DNA from: Deltaproteobacteria bacterium
Lineage (GTDB): Bacteria > Myxococcota_A > Polyangia > GCA-2747355 > JADLHG01
NCBI GenBank assembly: GCA_020848905.1
Contig: JADLHG010000005.1
Span: 253,423 to 317,422 of the forward strand
DNA length: 64,000 bases
Direction of reading: 5' to 3'
The stretch's first letter is position 1. The number at the start of each line of letters is the position of its first letter. The notes below the pieces were generated by a model. That model did no database searches and was not told the origin of the DNA. It saw nothing but the letters and a program-made list of their open reading frames with translations. This document shows, piece by piece, positions 51,392 to 59,364 of this stretch. The position numbers and the translations under genes were made by a program.

Positions 51392-52150
51392 TCACTGCTG
51401 CAGGTAGGAAAAGATCGCGCTGCCGATCCCCGGCAGGTTCGAGCCCGTCTGCCGGTAGATCACCTTCATCGTCGAGAGCTCGACGATCATGTTGTAGGGG
51501 AGCGCGTTCTTGTCGAAGTAGCGCGTCAGCCGCGACTCGGGGTCCATCGCCACCGGGTAGGTGAGCTGGAACTTGTTGTTCTTGGCCCAGAGGCGCAGGA
51601 AGTCCTCGGTCACCGGCTGCCCCGGCCGGTCGGTCTCGAGCACCACGTTGAGGATCGCGACCCGCGGGTCCACCTTGCCCGCCGTGTACTGCGCCGAGGT
51701 CTCCTTCGCCTCGGCGTGACAGGGGCCGCACCAGCCGGCCGATGCGCTCACCCAGAGGAGCTGGTGCTTCCCCTTGCACTTCGCGTCCCCCTGGAAGAAG
51801 CGCTTGAACGAGAGCTCGGTGAGGTTGGCGGCGTGCGCCTGGCTCGCCGTGTCCTTGCACAGGAAATCGGGGTCGGCGAGACCCTTGAAGGACAGATTCT
51901 CGACCACGTCCCCGACCTCCACCCCGTAGGGACCGCAGGGATAGATGCCCGGGCCGCACGCGGGTTCCGGCTTCTTCGCCGCGTCGCCCCCCGCGCCGCC
52001 GTCGCCCGCGCTCGGCCGCGCGCCCCCGTCCGCGCGCGCCGCGACACCACGATCCGCCCCGGCAGTCGCGCCCGCGGGTTCGTCGGTCGCGCACCCGCCG
52101 AGGAGCCCCCCGGGCAACAGGAGCACCATGAACGCCGCAGTCTTTCGCAT
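51392..52150 (-). CDS. TlpA-like thioredoxin-fold lipoprotein
   Basis: A 252-residue protein from ATG 52150 (GGAGGT upstream) with a type II signal peptide (L-L-G-G-C, Cys18). After an Ala/Asp linker it has a thioredoxin fold with W-C-G-P-C-H-A-E-A (about residues 134-142), the redox pair of TlpA/ResA-type reductases, and a cis-Pro-like segment near L-T-Y-P-V-A-M-D-P. It probably reduces or exchanges disulfides of exported proteins, fitting a genome stretch rich in cysteine-repeat lipoproteins. Upstream is a weak GG-N10-GC site ending TTGCA. Confidence 0.8.
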   Translation of the reverse strand: MRKTAAFMVLLLPGGLLGGCATDEPAGATAGADRGVAARADGGARPSAGDGGAGGDAAKKPEPACGPGIYPCGPYGVEVGDVVENLSFKGLADPDFLCKDTASQAHAANLTELSFKRFFQGDAKCKGKHQLLWVSASAGWCGPCHAEAKETSAQYTAGKVDPRVAILNVVLETDRPGQPVTEDFLRLWAKNNKFQLTYPVAMDPESRLTRYFDKNALPYNMIVELSTMKVIYRQTGSNLPGIGSAIFSYLQQ

Positions 52151-52209
52151 CGCGTTACCTCCAGCTGGATAGCCAACGAGTTGCAAGACGAAGGCCGGGA
52201 CCGCGCTCG

Positions 52210-52560
52210 TCAGGGGTAGCTCACGGTGATGACCGTATGGATCCCGCCCCGCACCATGAAATCCCCCTCCACCGTCAAGCGCCGCGGCGTGAGCGCGGCC
52301 ACGAGATCGTCAACGATCTGGTTCGTCACCGCCTCGTGAAAGGCCCCCTCGTTGCGGAAGGACCAGAGGTAGAGCTTGAAGGCCTTCAGCTCGACGCACA
52401 GCCGGTCCGGCACGTAGCGCACCCGAATCGTGGCGAAGTCTGGCTGCCCCGTCATCGGACAAAGGCAGGTGAACTCCGGACAGTCCATTCGAATCTCGTA
52501 GTCCCGCTCGGGGTTCGGATTGGGGAAGGTCTCCAGGGTACGGCTGGGTTTCGTGGACAT
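52210..52560 (-). CDS. queF: NADPH-dependent 7-cyano-7-deazaguanine reductase
   Basis: A 116-residue short-form QueF that reduces the nitrile preQ0 to preQ1 for queuosine tRNA modification. The catalytic cysteine lies in [13 protein letters not shown], and the signature E-L-K-x-x-K-L-Y-x-x-S-F-R-x-E-x-x-F-H-E is intact except Ala for Ser after E-L-K. C-terminal G-G-I-H-T matches the family. Stands alone; no other queuosine genes nearby. Confidence 0.95.
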   Translation of the reverse strand: MSTKPSRTLETFPNPNPERDYEIRMDCPEFTCLCPMTGQPDFATIRVRYVPDRLCVELKAFKLYLWSFRNEGAFHEAVTNQIVDDLVAALTPRRLTVEGDFMVRGGIHTVITVSYP

Positions 52561-52666
52561 GCGCGCACGCTACTTCGCGGCCCGAGGCCCGGTCAACGGC
52601 CCCCTCCCAAGCCGACCGGGCCCGCGCTACAGTACAGTCTCAACGCTGGGTAGGAGGAGGTCTCGG

Positions 52667-52981
52667 ATGGAACGCAGAAAACACGAACGCATCGGAGATC
52701 ACGTCGCGGTGATCGACCCCGAAGGGACGAGCGGTCTCGCGACCCCCGAGCTGCAGGACATCTCCAGCGGCGGAGCTCGCTTCTGGGTGAGCGAGGTCGT
52801 GCGCCCCGGCACGAGCGTGCAGGTCGCCATCCGCTTCCCCGGGAGCGGGCGCCGCATCGCCGTGGCCGGTCGCGTGGTGTGGGCCCGCATGATCGCTCCG
52901 CACGAGATCGGCGTACGCTTCCTGAACGTGGACGAGACCACCGCGGCGACACTCGCGGAACACCTCCCACCGGGACCCTGA
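52667..52981 (+). CDS. PilZ-domain protein
   Basis: A 104-residue protein from ATG 52667 with GGAGGAGG upstream. It has R-R-K-H-E-R at the N-terminus and D-I-S-S-G-G-A about 30 residues later, the R-x-x-x-R and D-x-S-x-x-G halves of the PilZ cyclic-di-GMP site. The gene is monocistronic or is followed closely by the Cys-rich lipoprotein gene (seven bases). Effector role unknown. Confidence 0.8.
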   Translation: MERRKHERIGDHVAVIDPEGTSGLATPELQDISSGGARFWVSEVVRPGTSVQVAIRFPGSGRRIAVAGRVVWARMIAPHEIGVRFLNVDETTAATLAEHLPPGP

Positions 52982-52988
52982 CCCCCTA

Positions 52989-53906
52989 GTGAGCACGCGT
53001 CGCGCCCAGGTCTTCTGCGCTGGCTGGTCCCTCGTGGCGGGCGCTCTTCTCGGCTGCAGCGCGCGCGCTCCCGACGGCATCGGACGTCCGTGCAGCGCCT
53101 CGATCCCGTGCGGCCCTGACACGGTCTGCGACGTGGCCCAGGGCGTCTGCGTACTCGGCAACGCACCCGCTCCGGACGTCCGCCCCTCGCGGTGGGATCT
53201 CTTCGGCCCGAGCGCCGACGACGGCCCGCCGCGCCCCCTCACCGACGGGCCAGCGCCCCCACCTCCCGACGCGCGCCTCCCCGTCTCGGACGGCCCGTGC
53301 GCCGATCCGCTCGTTCGCTGCGCCGGCGTGTGCACGAACCCCCAGACCGACGCCAAGAACTGCGGCCAGTGCGGCCGAACCTGCGGCGCGAACGCGAGCT
53401 GCACAGCGGGCGCCTGCGCCTGCGCGGGGGGCTTCCGCAACTGCAACAGCTCGTGGGGCGAAGGTGACGGCTGCGAGTGCGCTCCCTCGAGGACCTGCAG
53501 CGGCACGACCTGCACCGGGCCCGACCCCTGCGCCGGCGTCAACTGCGGCAGCAACGCAAGTTGCTCGGCCGGCACCTGCGGCTGCACCGGCGGCTCCCGC
53601 AACTGCGACGGCGCCTGGGGCAACGGCTGCGAGTGTCCGTCCACGAAGGTCTGCCAGCAGACCGCGTGCGTGACCCCGGACCCGTGCGCGGGCAAGAACT
53701 GCGGCGCAAACTCGACCTGCGATCCGGCGACGGGCAACTGCGGCTGCGCGACCGGCTACCGCAACTGCAACGGTTCGTTGACCGACGGGTGCGAGATCCA
53801 CGTGGCCGGGGACACCGACAACTGCGGCTCCTGCGGCCACGTCTGCACCTGCCCCCCCAACAACGAGCCCCTGTGCGCGGGCCACTGCAAGTGCCTCCCC
53901 ATGTGA
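52989..53906 (+). CDS. Cysteine-rich lipoprotein with EGF-like repeats
   Basis: 305 residues from GTG 52989. Type II signal peptide ending A-L-L-G-C (Cys23). After a Pro/Asp linker come three modules of the form P-C-A-G-x-N-C-G-x-N-A-x-C ... C-x-C-x-x-G-x-R-N-C, similar to EGF-like and myxobacterial Cys-rich repeats, and D-x-x-N-C-G-x-C-G-x-x-C segments at both ends. Surface protein of unknown role, likely stabilised by disulfides. Confidence 0.7.
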   Translation: MSTRRAQVFCAGWSLVAGALLGCSARAPDGIGRPCSASIPCGPDTVCDVAQGVCVLGNAPAPDVRPSRWDLFGPSADDGPPRPLTDGPAPPPPDARLPVSDGPCADPLVRCAGVCTNPQTDAKNCGQCGRTCGANASCTAGACACAGGFRNCNSSWGEGDGCECAPSRTCSGTTCTGPDPCAGVNCGSNASCSAGTCGCTGGSRNCDGAWGNGCECPSTKVCQQTACVTPDPCAGKNCGANSTCDPATGNCGCATGYRNCNGSLTDGCEIHVAGDTDNCGSCGHVCTCPPNNEPLCAGHCKCLPM

Positions 53907-53913
53907 TGGCGGA

Positions 53914-53953
53914 CGCCGAGCGGCGCCGAGTGGCCCGAACTCACCGCTCGGCG
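53914..53953. terminator. 10-bp inverted repeat between convergent genes
   Basis: CGCCGAGCGG at 53914-53923 and its exact complement CCGCTCGGCG at 53944-53953, with a 20-nt loop. Lies between the stop codons of two convergent genes; no T run. Confidence 0.4.
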
Positions 53954-53961
53954 GCTCCGGG

Positions 53962-54237
53962 TTACTTCTCGGCCGTCGTCGGATCGATCACCGCGGAGAC
54001 GCGGCACACCTTGTCGGCAGGAAAGCCCCCGCGCTTGGCATGCTCCCGGACGAGCTCCGGGTTCTTCGCGTTGTAGACGCAGTAGATCTTGTCCTCGGCA
54101 ACGTAGCTCTCGACCCACTGGACGTCGGGGCCCATCTCCCGGAGTACCCCGACCGACTTGGCCGCAATGTCGCGCAGCTCCCCCGGCGAGAGCTTCGCGG
54201 CCCCTGGAAAGTTCCTCTCGATGACGTATTTCGGCAT
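53962..54237 (-). CDS. DUF4242 / SCO4226-like small protein
   Basis: A 91-residue protein opening M-P-K-Y-V-I-E-R-N-F-P-G-A, then V-Q-W-V-E-S-Y-V-A-E-D-K-I-Y-C-V-Y and a terminal V-S-A-V-I-D-P-T-T. This is the ferredoxin-like-fold family DUF4242; one member, SCO4226, binds nickel. Role here unknown. Cytoplasmic, single gene. Confidence 0.8.
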   Translation of the reverse strand: MPKYVIERNFPGAAKLSPGELRDIAAKSVGVLREMGPDVQWVESYVAEDKIYCVYNAKNPELVREHAKRGGFPADKVCRVSAVIDPTTAEK

Positions 54238-54422
54238 GACCCGTCCCGTACCCCTTCTGCGGCGTGCGCCGCGCTCGGGCCCCGGGCGGGAGAGGCTCCA
54301 CCCTCACCCAACCGAGGCCGATTCGCCGTGAAGCATGGTCCCGATACCCCCCCTCGGCAAGGTCCGCCTCCCGTCCCGCGAAAGGCCCCCAGGTCCAGCC
54401 AGATAGCTGTGGCCATGCGCCC

Positions 54423-54451
54423 TTGACGGCGGCAGGCAAACTGGCTATAGC
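54423..54451 (+). promoter_or_regulatory. Sigma-70 promoter of the tRNA-Arg gene
   Basis: TTGACG, 17-bp spacer, TATAGC, ending 40 bases before the tRNA. It is the clearest housekeeping-type promoter in the window. Confidence 0.65.
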
Positions 54452-54491
54452 AGCGAGCGACAGTCGAGAGGGTAGGTCACTCGTTTGTTGC

Positions 54492-54565
<74 letters not shown>

Positions 54566-54585
54566 CTCTTTACACGTCGTGCGTC

Positions 54586-54939
54586 GTGGCGAAGCGGGAG
54601 GGCACGTTCAGGGAAAGGCGCTCCGCTGAGCGGGTCCCCGTGGAGCTGTGGGTCGAGGAGTCTTCCGACCGGGAGCTCTACTTCCAGCGCGGGGCGAACC
54701 TCAGCGTCGGAGGGCTGTACCTGGAGCGCACCATCCCCCATCCCAGGGGCGTCGTGGTCAGCCTGCGCTTCAGCCTTCCGGGCGACCCCACCCCGTTCGT
54801 CGTGCGCGGACGGATCGTGAACGTCGAAGACGACGAACGAGCGTTGGGCATGGGCATCAAGTTCCTCGATCTCTCTCCGGCCGACACCCTGCGGCTGCAG
54901 GCCTACGTGGAGCGGGCCGCGGTGAAGCCCGCCCCATGA
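54586..54939 (+). CDS. PilZ-domain protein
   Basis: 117 residues from GTG 54586, 20 bases after the tRNA. The PilZ cyclic-di-GMP motifs are E-R-R-S-A-E-R near residue 10 and N-L-S-V-G-G-L-Y near 38 (Asn for the usual Asp). Stop overlaps the next start (ATGA), so it is made with the MshEN-domain protein, another potential cyclic-di-GMP binder. Confidence 0.8.
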   Translation: MAKREGTFRERRSAERVPVELWVEESSDRELYFQRGANLSVGGLYLERTIPHPRGVVVSLRFSLPGDPTPFVVRGRIVNVEDDERALGMGIKFLDLSPADTLRLQAYVERAAVKPAP

Positions 54940-55643
54940 CCCAGCGCATCAGCCTCGGGGACGTGCTCGTCGACGAGCAACTCCTCTCGCCACAGCAGCT
55001 CAAACAGGCCCAGCGCGCCGCCGAGCGCTCGGGAGCGGCGCTCATCTCCGTGATCCTCGAGCAGCGTCTGGTGGACGAGGAGGCGCTCGTGACCGCGCTC
55101 TGTCGGCGCCTCGAACTCGAGGTCTTCGACCCGGACCGCACGGTCGTGGAGGTGGACGCGGTACGCGAGGTCCCGCTCGAGGAGGCGAACCGCTACCGGC
55201 TCCTGCCGGTGCAGCTCGAACGGCGTGCCGGCAGGCGCATCCTGCGCGTCGCGATGGCCGACCCGCTCGACGCGCACGCCATCGAAGAGATCGAGTTCTC
55301 GACGGGCTGCGCGGTGGAACCGATGATCGCGCGCCCCTCGCAGGTCGGCGAGGCCGTGCGGAGCCACTACCGCAGCGTGGTGACGAAGGTCATCCCCCGG
55401 GGACGCGAAGCGACGCCCGGCGCAGCGCCCACGCCGCCGGCACCGACGCGGAGGCAGTCTTTCGGCGGACGTCCCGGCCAGGTGGACGTGCGCACGCAGC
55501 CCCTGCGACGGATCCAGCAGGACGCGCCCCCCGCCGCGCGCGTGGACGCCCTCGTGGCGCTGCTCGTGCGCAAGGGGCTCATCGCGCAGGACGAGTACGA
55601 GGAGCAGCTCCGCAGCATGGTCGCGCGGACGGAAGAGAGTTAG
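54936..55643 (+). CDS. MshEN (type II secretion ATPase N-domain) protein without the ATPase
   Basis: A 235-residue protein from ATG 54936. Residues 4-150 match the N-terminal domain of GspE/PilB/MshE ATPases: L-G-D-V-L-V-D-E-x-L-L-S-x-x-Q-L, V-P-L-E-E-A-N-R-Y-R-L-L-P-V, R-V-A-M-A-D-P-L-D and E-F-x-T-G-x-x-V. In MshE this domain binds cyclic di-GMP. No Walker A or B follows; instead a Pro-rich linker and a short helical end. Probably an adaptor or sensor acting with its PilZ partner. Confidence 0.78.
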   Translation: MTQRISLGDVLVDEQLLSPQQLKQAQRAAERSGAALISVILEQRLVDEEALVTALCRRLELEVFDPDRTVVEVDAVREVPLEEANRYRLLPVQLERRAGRRILRVAMADPLDAHAIEEIEFSTGCAVEPMIARPSQVGEAVRSHYRSVVTKVIPRGREATPGAAPTPPAPTRRQSFGGRPGQVDVRTQPLRRIQQDAPPAARVDALVALLVRKGLIAQDEYEEQLRSMVARTEES

Positions 55644-55692
55644 AGTCTCGCGCGGCGAGCCCAGCGCGGTGGTTGGGCTAGGAAGGCAGACG

Positions 55693-56655
55693 ATGAGAGC
55701 TCGCGTAGCATGCGTTGTGGGTGGCCTCGTGGCAGCCTGGGCCGGCGCGGCCCGGGGGGAAGATCTGGCGCCGCTGCCGCCCAAGATGGAGCCGGCGAAG
55801 GCCGGAGAGATCGTGGCGCGCTTTCACGACGCGCTGGGCAAGGGACTGAGGTCCGGCGGCATGAAGATCGTCGACCCCTCGGCGGTGCGCACCAAGCTGC
55901 GCGCGGCCGCCGAAGGGGGCTGCTTCGAAGGAGCCTGCGTCTCGGCGGCGCAGGGGACCCTCGGGACGAGCCGGGCGGCGACGGCCAAGATCTCCACCGC
56001 CGGGAAGAACTACAGCATCGAGGTGCGCATCTACAAGGGCGCGACCGTGATCGGCAAGGGGACCGGCACCTGCGACATCTGCACCCTCACCGAGGCCCTG
56101 GAGGCCACGAGCAAGGTCGCGACCGACGTGAGCGCCAAGGCGGAGGAACCGCCGGACGTGGCCCCTGGCCCGGTGCCGTCACCCACGCCCACGCCCACGC
56201 CGGCCCCCGTGGCGCCGAAGCCGACCCCCACCCCGGCCCCGACGCCGGCTCCGGTTCAGCCCGCGCCCACACCGACCCCTGTGGCGCCGCCGACTCCCGC
56301 GGGGCCTGCCGCGGCGCGGACGCCGTGGCCCATCTGGCCGGCGATCCTGACCCTCGGCCTGGGGGCAGCGGGCCTGGGGGTGGGGATCCCGTTCCTGATC
56401 CTGGACGGGCGCTACACGAAGTGCCGCGGCGGCGCGCCAATCCCCCCGCTCGGGCACAATTGCGAGGAACTTTACAAGACCGCCCTGCCGGGCTGGATCG
56501 CCACGGGCGCCGGCATCGCCAGCCTCACGGCGTCCGGGGTATTCTTCTACCTCTACTTTTCTTCCAAGGGCAGCGAGCGACCGGGCGTCAAGCAGGTATC
56601 TTTCCTGCCGAGAAGCGAGGGAGGCCTGGTTTTCGGGGCGAGCGGCACGTTCTAG
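55693..56655 (+). CDS. Exported protein with Pro/Thr linker and two membrane segments
   Basis: A 320-residue protein from ATG 55693 with a signal peptide ending A-A-R-G-E (about 23). Residues 30-155 form a globular domain with G-C-F-E-G-A-C and C-D-I-C cysteine pairs and a V-R-I-Y-K-G beta-turn. A P-T-P-A-P linker (160-215) leads to two hydrophobic segments (about 220-245 and 275-300). This lay-out recurs in myxobacterial proteins next to Ser/Thr kinase genes, and one follows here. Function unknown. Confidence 0.6.
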   Translation: MRARVACVVGGLVAAWAGAARGEDLAPLPPKMEPAKAGEIVARFHDALGKGLRSGGMKIVDPSAVRTKLRAAAEGGCFEGACVSAAQGTLGTSRAATAKISTAGKNYSIEVRIYKGATVIGKGTGTCDICTLTEALEATSKVATDVSAKAEEPPDVAPGPVPSPTPTPTPAPVAPKPTPTPAPTPAPVQPAPTPTPVAPPTPAGPAAARTPWPIWPAILTLGLGAAGLGVGIPFLILDGRYTKCRGGAPIPPLGHNCEELYKTALPGWIATGAGIASLTASGVFFYLYFSSKGSERPGVKQVSFLPRSEGGLVFGASGTF

Positions 56656-56787
56656 GTGGGAACGAGGGGGACCCTCCCGCGGCCCCGCTCGGGGGGGTGG
56701 CGGAGATTGCTCGCCCAACTTTTCCTGCCGCGACTTGACGCTCACCGTCCACCGCGGTCAGGATAGGGCGCGAGGCTGCACACAACG

Positions 56788-59232
56788 ATGAAAGCCTGTC
56801 CCACCTGCCATCAAGTCCTGCCGGACCACGCCCAGTTCTGCCCGGCGGACGGTACGGCGCTCAAGTCCATGGACGCCGATCCGCTCGTGGGGACGACCAT
56901 CGCCGGTCGGTACCACCTGCTCGAGCGCATCGGCGAAGGAAGCTCCGGGACGATCTACCGGGCCGAGCACACCACCCTTCGATCCAAGCTGGCCCTCAAG
57001 CTCCTGCACCACCAGCTCAGCCTGGATGAGGCGGCGCTCGAGCGGTACCGGGACGAGGCCGCCACCATCGCGCAGATCGACAGCGACCACATCGTCCGGG
57101 TGAGCGACTTCGGCCGCTCCGAGGACGGGCGCCTCTTTCTGGCCATGGAATTCCTGGAGGGAGAGCCGCTGGCCGGCGCGCTCGGCCGCGAACGGAAGCT
57201 CACGGAAGCGCACGCGCTGGCGGTCCTGCAGCAGGTGGGCGAGGCCCTGACCGAGGCCCACACCCAGGGTGTCATCCACAGCGACCTCCGCCCGCGGAAC
57301 ATCTTCCTGGCCCGCAAGAAGGACAAGGAGGTGGTGAAGCTCCTCGACCTGGGCGTGGCCAAGCTGACCGCCTCGGGACGCGGCAACGCGAGCGGGACCG
57401 TGGACCCGCGCTACATGTCTCCCGAGCAGGCGCGCGGCGACGCCCTCGACGAGCGCAGCGACATCTATTCCCTGGGCATCGTGGCCTACGAGATGCTGGC
57501 CGGCGCGCCGCCCTTCGTGGGCTCTGGCACCTTCGACGTGCTCACCAAGCATCTCGAGGCGCAGCCGGTGCCGCTCTCGGCCAAGGTCCCGAACGTGTCG
57601 GCGCACTTCGCCGAGGCGGTGGGACGCGCCCTCCGCAAGCGCCCCGTGGAGCGATTCGCCACGGTGGAGCGCTTTCTGCAGGCCCTGGCCGGCACGGCGC
57701 CCGTCGAGGAGGTTCCGGACCACCGCCCGCTCAATCCGTCGGAGCCGGTGCCGCTCCTCAAGCCGAAGGATCCGGCCGCCAAGGCCAAAGCGGGCGCCGA
57801 TGCGAGCGACGCGGCGCAGACGCTTCTCGGTGCGGGCACCTCGCCCGCCGTGCCCGGAGGATCCGGCGTGCATCGACTCGCCACCGGCTCCGGAGCCCGC
57901 CCGCTGCCAACGGCGCCGCCCGCAGGCGGGTCCGGCGTGCACAGGCTCCAGCCTGCTGGCCAGCCGCTCGCCGCCGTGAGCACCGACCCCAGCCTGCGGC
58001 CGACCATGGTGCCCGACGCGGCGCCCCGACTTCAGGCGGTGGTCACCCCCCGTCCCGTCGGAGAGCTCGCCCCGGAGGTCTTCAGCGCCCAGACGCTGGT
58101 GCCGAGCGCTGCCCATCCCGAGATCGAGGCCATCGCCGCCCGGCTGAAGGCCGACAAGCGCGCATCAGGGCCGTCTCTGGTGCATGGGGTGGCCGCGGCG
58201 GGACTCGCCGGACCGGGCTCGCGCACGCCGCACGACCCGTTCTCCGACGGAGACGTGCTGGGAAGCCAGAGCGGAAGCTGGTTCGCCGAGGGAGACGCGG
58301 CCGAGCAGGCCCTCTCGCGCGTGGGCTCGAAGTCCGCCCCGCTCCCCGCGATCTACGACGGCATCGAGGACGAGATCCCGCGTCGCCGCATTTCGCCGGG
58401 GATGGTCATCGGCGGCGTGGTCGCCGCGGCCGCGCTCGGGCTGGGACTCTTCCTCGCGATGAAATCGGGGGACGAGTCGCCCAAGCACAAGACCAGTACC
58501 AAGCTGGTACCGGGCCTCACCGGCGGCACCGGCGGCACCGAGGCGCCCAAGCCCGAGGTGGCTAAGCCCGAGCCCAAGAAGCCCGAGGCGGCGAAGCCCG
58601 AAACGACAAAGCCCGAGCCCGCGAAGCCCGAAACGAAAAAACCCGAGCCCAAGCTCGCCGCCACCAAGCCCGAGCCCATCAAGCCGGAGCCCGCGAAGCC
58701 CGAAACGAAAAAGCCCGAGCCCAAGCTCGCCGCCACCAAGCCCGAAGCCAAGAAGCCCGAAGCCAAGAAGCCCGAGCCCAAGGTGGCCAAGCCCGAGCCC
58801 AAGGTAGCCAAGCCCGAGCCCGCCACGGTCAAGCCGAAGGTCAGCCCGGGGCCACGCCGGGACCCGGAGCAGGCGCGCTTCCATGTGCGAGTCGGACGGC
58901 AACAGCTCCTGAAGGGCGGCTACGGCAAGGCCAAGGAAGCCTTCAAGACCGCGCTGGACCTGGATCCGAGGAGCGCGGAGGCCCACGGCGGCCTCGGCGA
59001 GGTGGCCTTCGAGCAGGGCAACTACGGCGGCGCCGTCGTGCACCTGAAGCAGGCCGTGAGGCACAACGCCCGTAGCACCAAGTACCTCGTCATGCTCGGT
59101 GACGCCTACTTCAAGCAGAAGCGCATGAAGCAGGCCGTGGACCAGTACAAGAAGGCCCTCAAGCAAGACCCGAACAACGGGGCCGCCAAAGCGGGACTCG
59201 GCGCGGCCGTGCGCAAGCTCTCGGGCGGGTAG
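56788..59232 (+). CDS. Zinc-ribbon Ser/Thr protein kinase with membrane helix and TPR domain
   Basis: 814 residues. Residues 4-24 form a zinc ribbon (C-P-T-C ... C-P-A-D-G). The kinase domain (about 38-300) has the Gly loop I-G-E-G-S-S-G-T, the L-A-L-K lysine and A-P-E-like S-P-E-Q-A, but the catalytic loop is H-S-D-L-R-P-R-N instead of H-R-D-L-K-P-E-N and D-F-G is D-L-G. It may be active with a shifted mechanism, or weak. A Gly/Pro linker precedes a membrane helix (about 535-556), then a K-P-E-P repeat tract (about 580-685) and three TPR units outside (about 695-810). A TTGACG box lies at 56735, without a clear -10. Confidence 0.85.
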   Translation: MKACPTCHQVLPDHAQFCPADGTALKSMDADPLVGTTIAGRYHLLERIGEGSSGTIYRAEHTTLRSKLALKLLHHQLSLDEAALERYRDEAATIAQIDSDHIVRVSDFGRSEDGRLFLAMEFLEGEPLAGALGRERKLTEAHALAVLQQVGEALTEAHTQGVIHSDLRPRNIFLARKKDKEVVKLLDLGVAKLTASGRGNASGTVDPRYMSPEQARGDALDERSDIYSLGIVAYEMLAGAPPFVGSGTFDVLTKHLEAQPVPLSAKVPNVSAHFAEAVGRALRKRPVERFATVERFLQALAGTAPVEEVPDHRPLNPSEPVPLLKPKDPAAKAKAGADASDAAQTLLGAGTSPAVPGGSGVHRLATGSGARPLPTAPPAGGSGVHRLQPAGQPLAAVSTDPSLRPTMVPDAAPRLQAVVTPRPVGELAPEVFSAQTLVPSAAHPEIEAIAARLKADKRASGPSLVHGVAAAGLAGPGSRTPHDPFSDGDVLGSQSGSWFAEGDAAEQALSRVGSKSAPLPAIYDGIEDEIPRRRISPGMVIGGVVAAAALGLGLFLAMKSGDESPKHKTSTKLVPGLTGGTGGTEAPKPEVAKPEPKKPEAAKPETTKPEPAKPETKKPEPKLAATKPEPIKPEPAKPETKKPEPKLAATKPEAKKPEAKKPEPKVAKPEPKVAKPEPATVKPKVSPGPRRDPEQARFHVRVGRQQLLKGGYGKAKEAFKTALDLDPRSAEAHGGLGEVAFEQGNYGGAVVHLKQAVRHNARSTKYLVMLGDAYFKQKRMKQAVDQYKKALKQDPNNGAAKAGLGAAVRKLSGG
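58550..58835. repeat. Lys-Pro-Glu-Pro coding repeat tract
   Basis: Degenerate 12-bp units AAGCCCGAGCCC / AAGCCCGAAACG. One ~66-bp block (ending CTCGCCGCCACCAAGCCCGA) is present twice almost unchanged. It encodes a rigid, basic/acidic linker in the kinase. Confidence 0.7.
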
Positions 59233-59364
59233 ACGACGACCTCGTCCCTGCGGAGACGACAGCGCTTCCGCTTGTAGCCAAAGCTGGTCGCGGGGGCACT
59301 CAATCGGTTCAGGGCAAAAGCGGTCTAGACGTCGCCCATTCACTTCGCGCAGGATGGGTACTCA

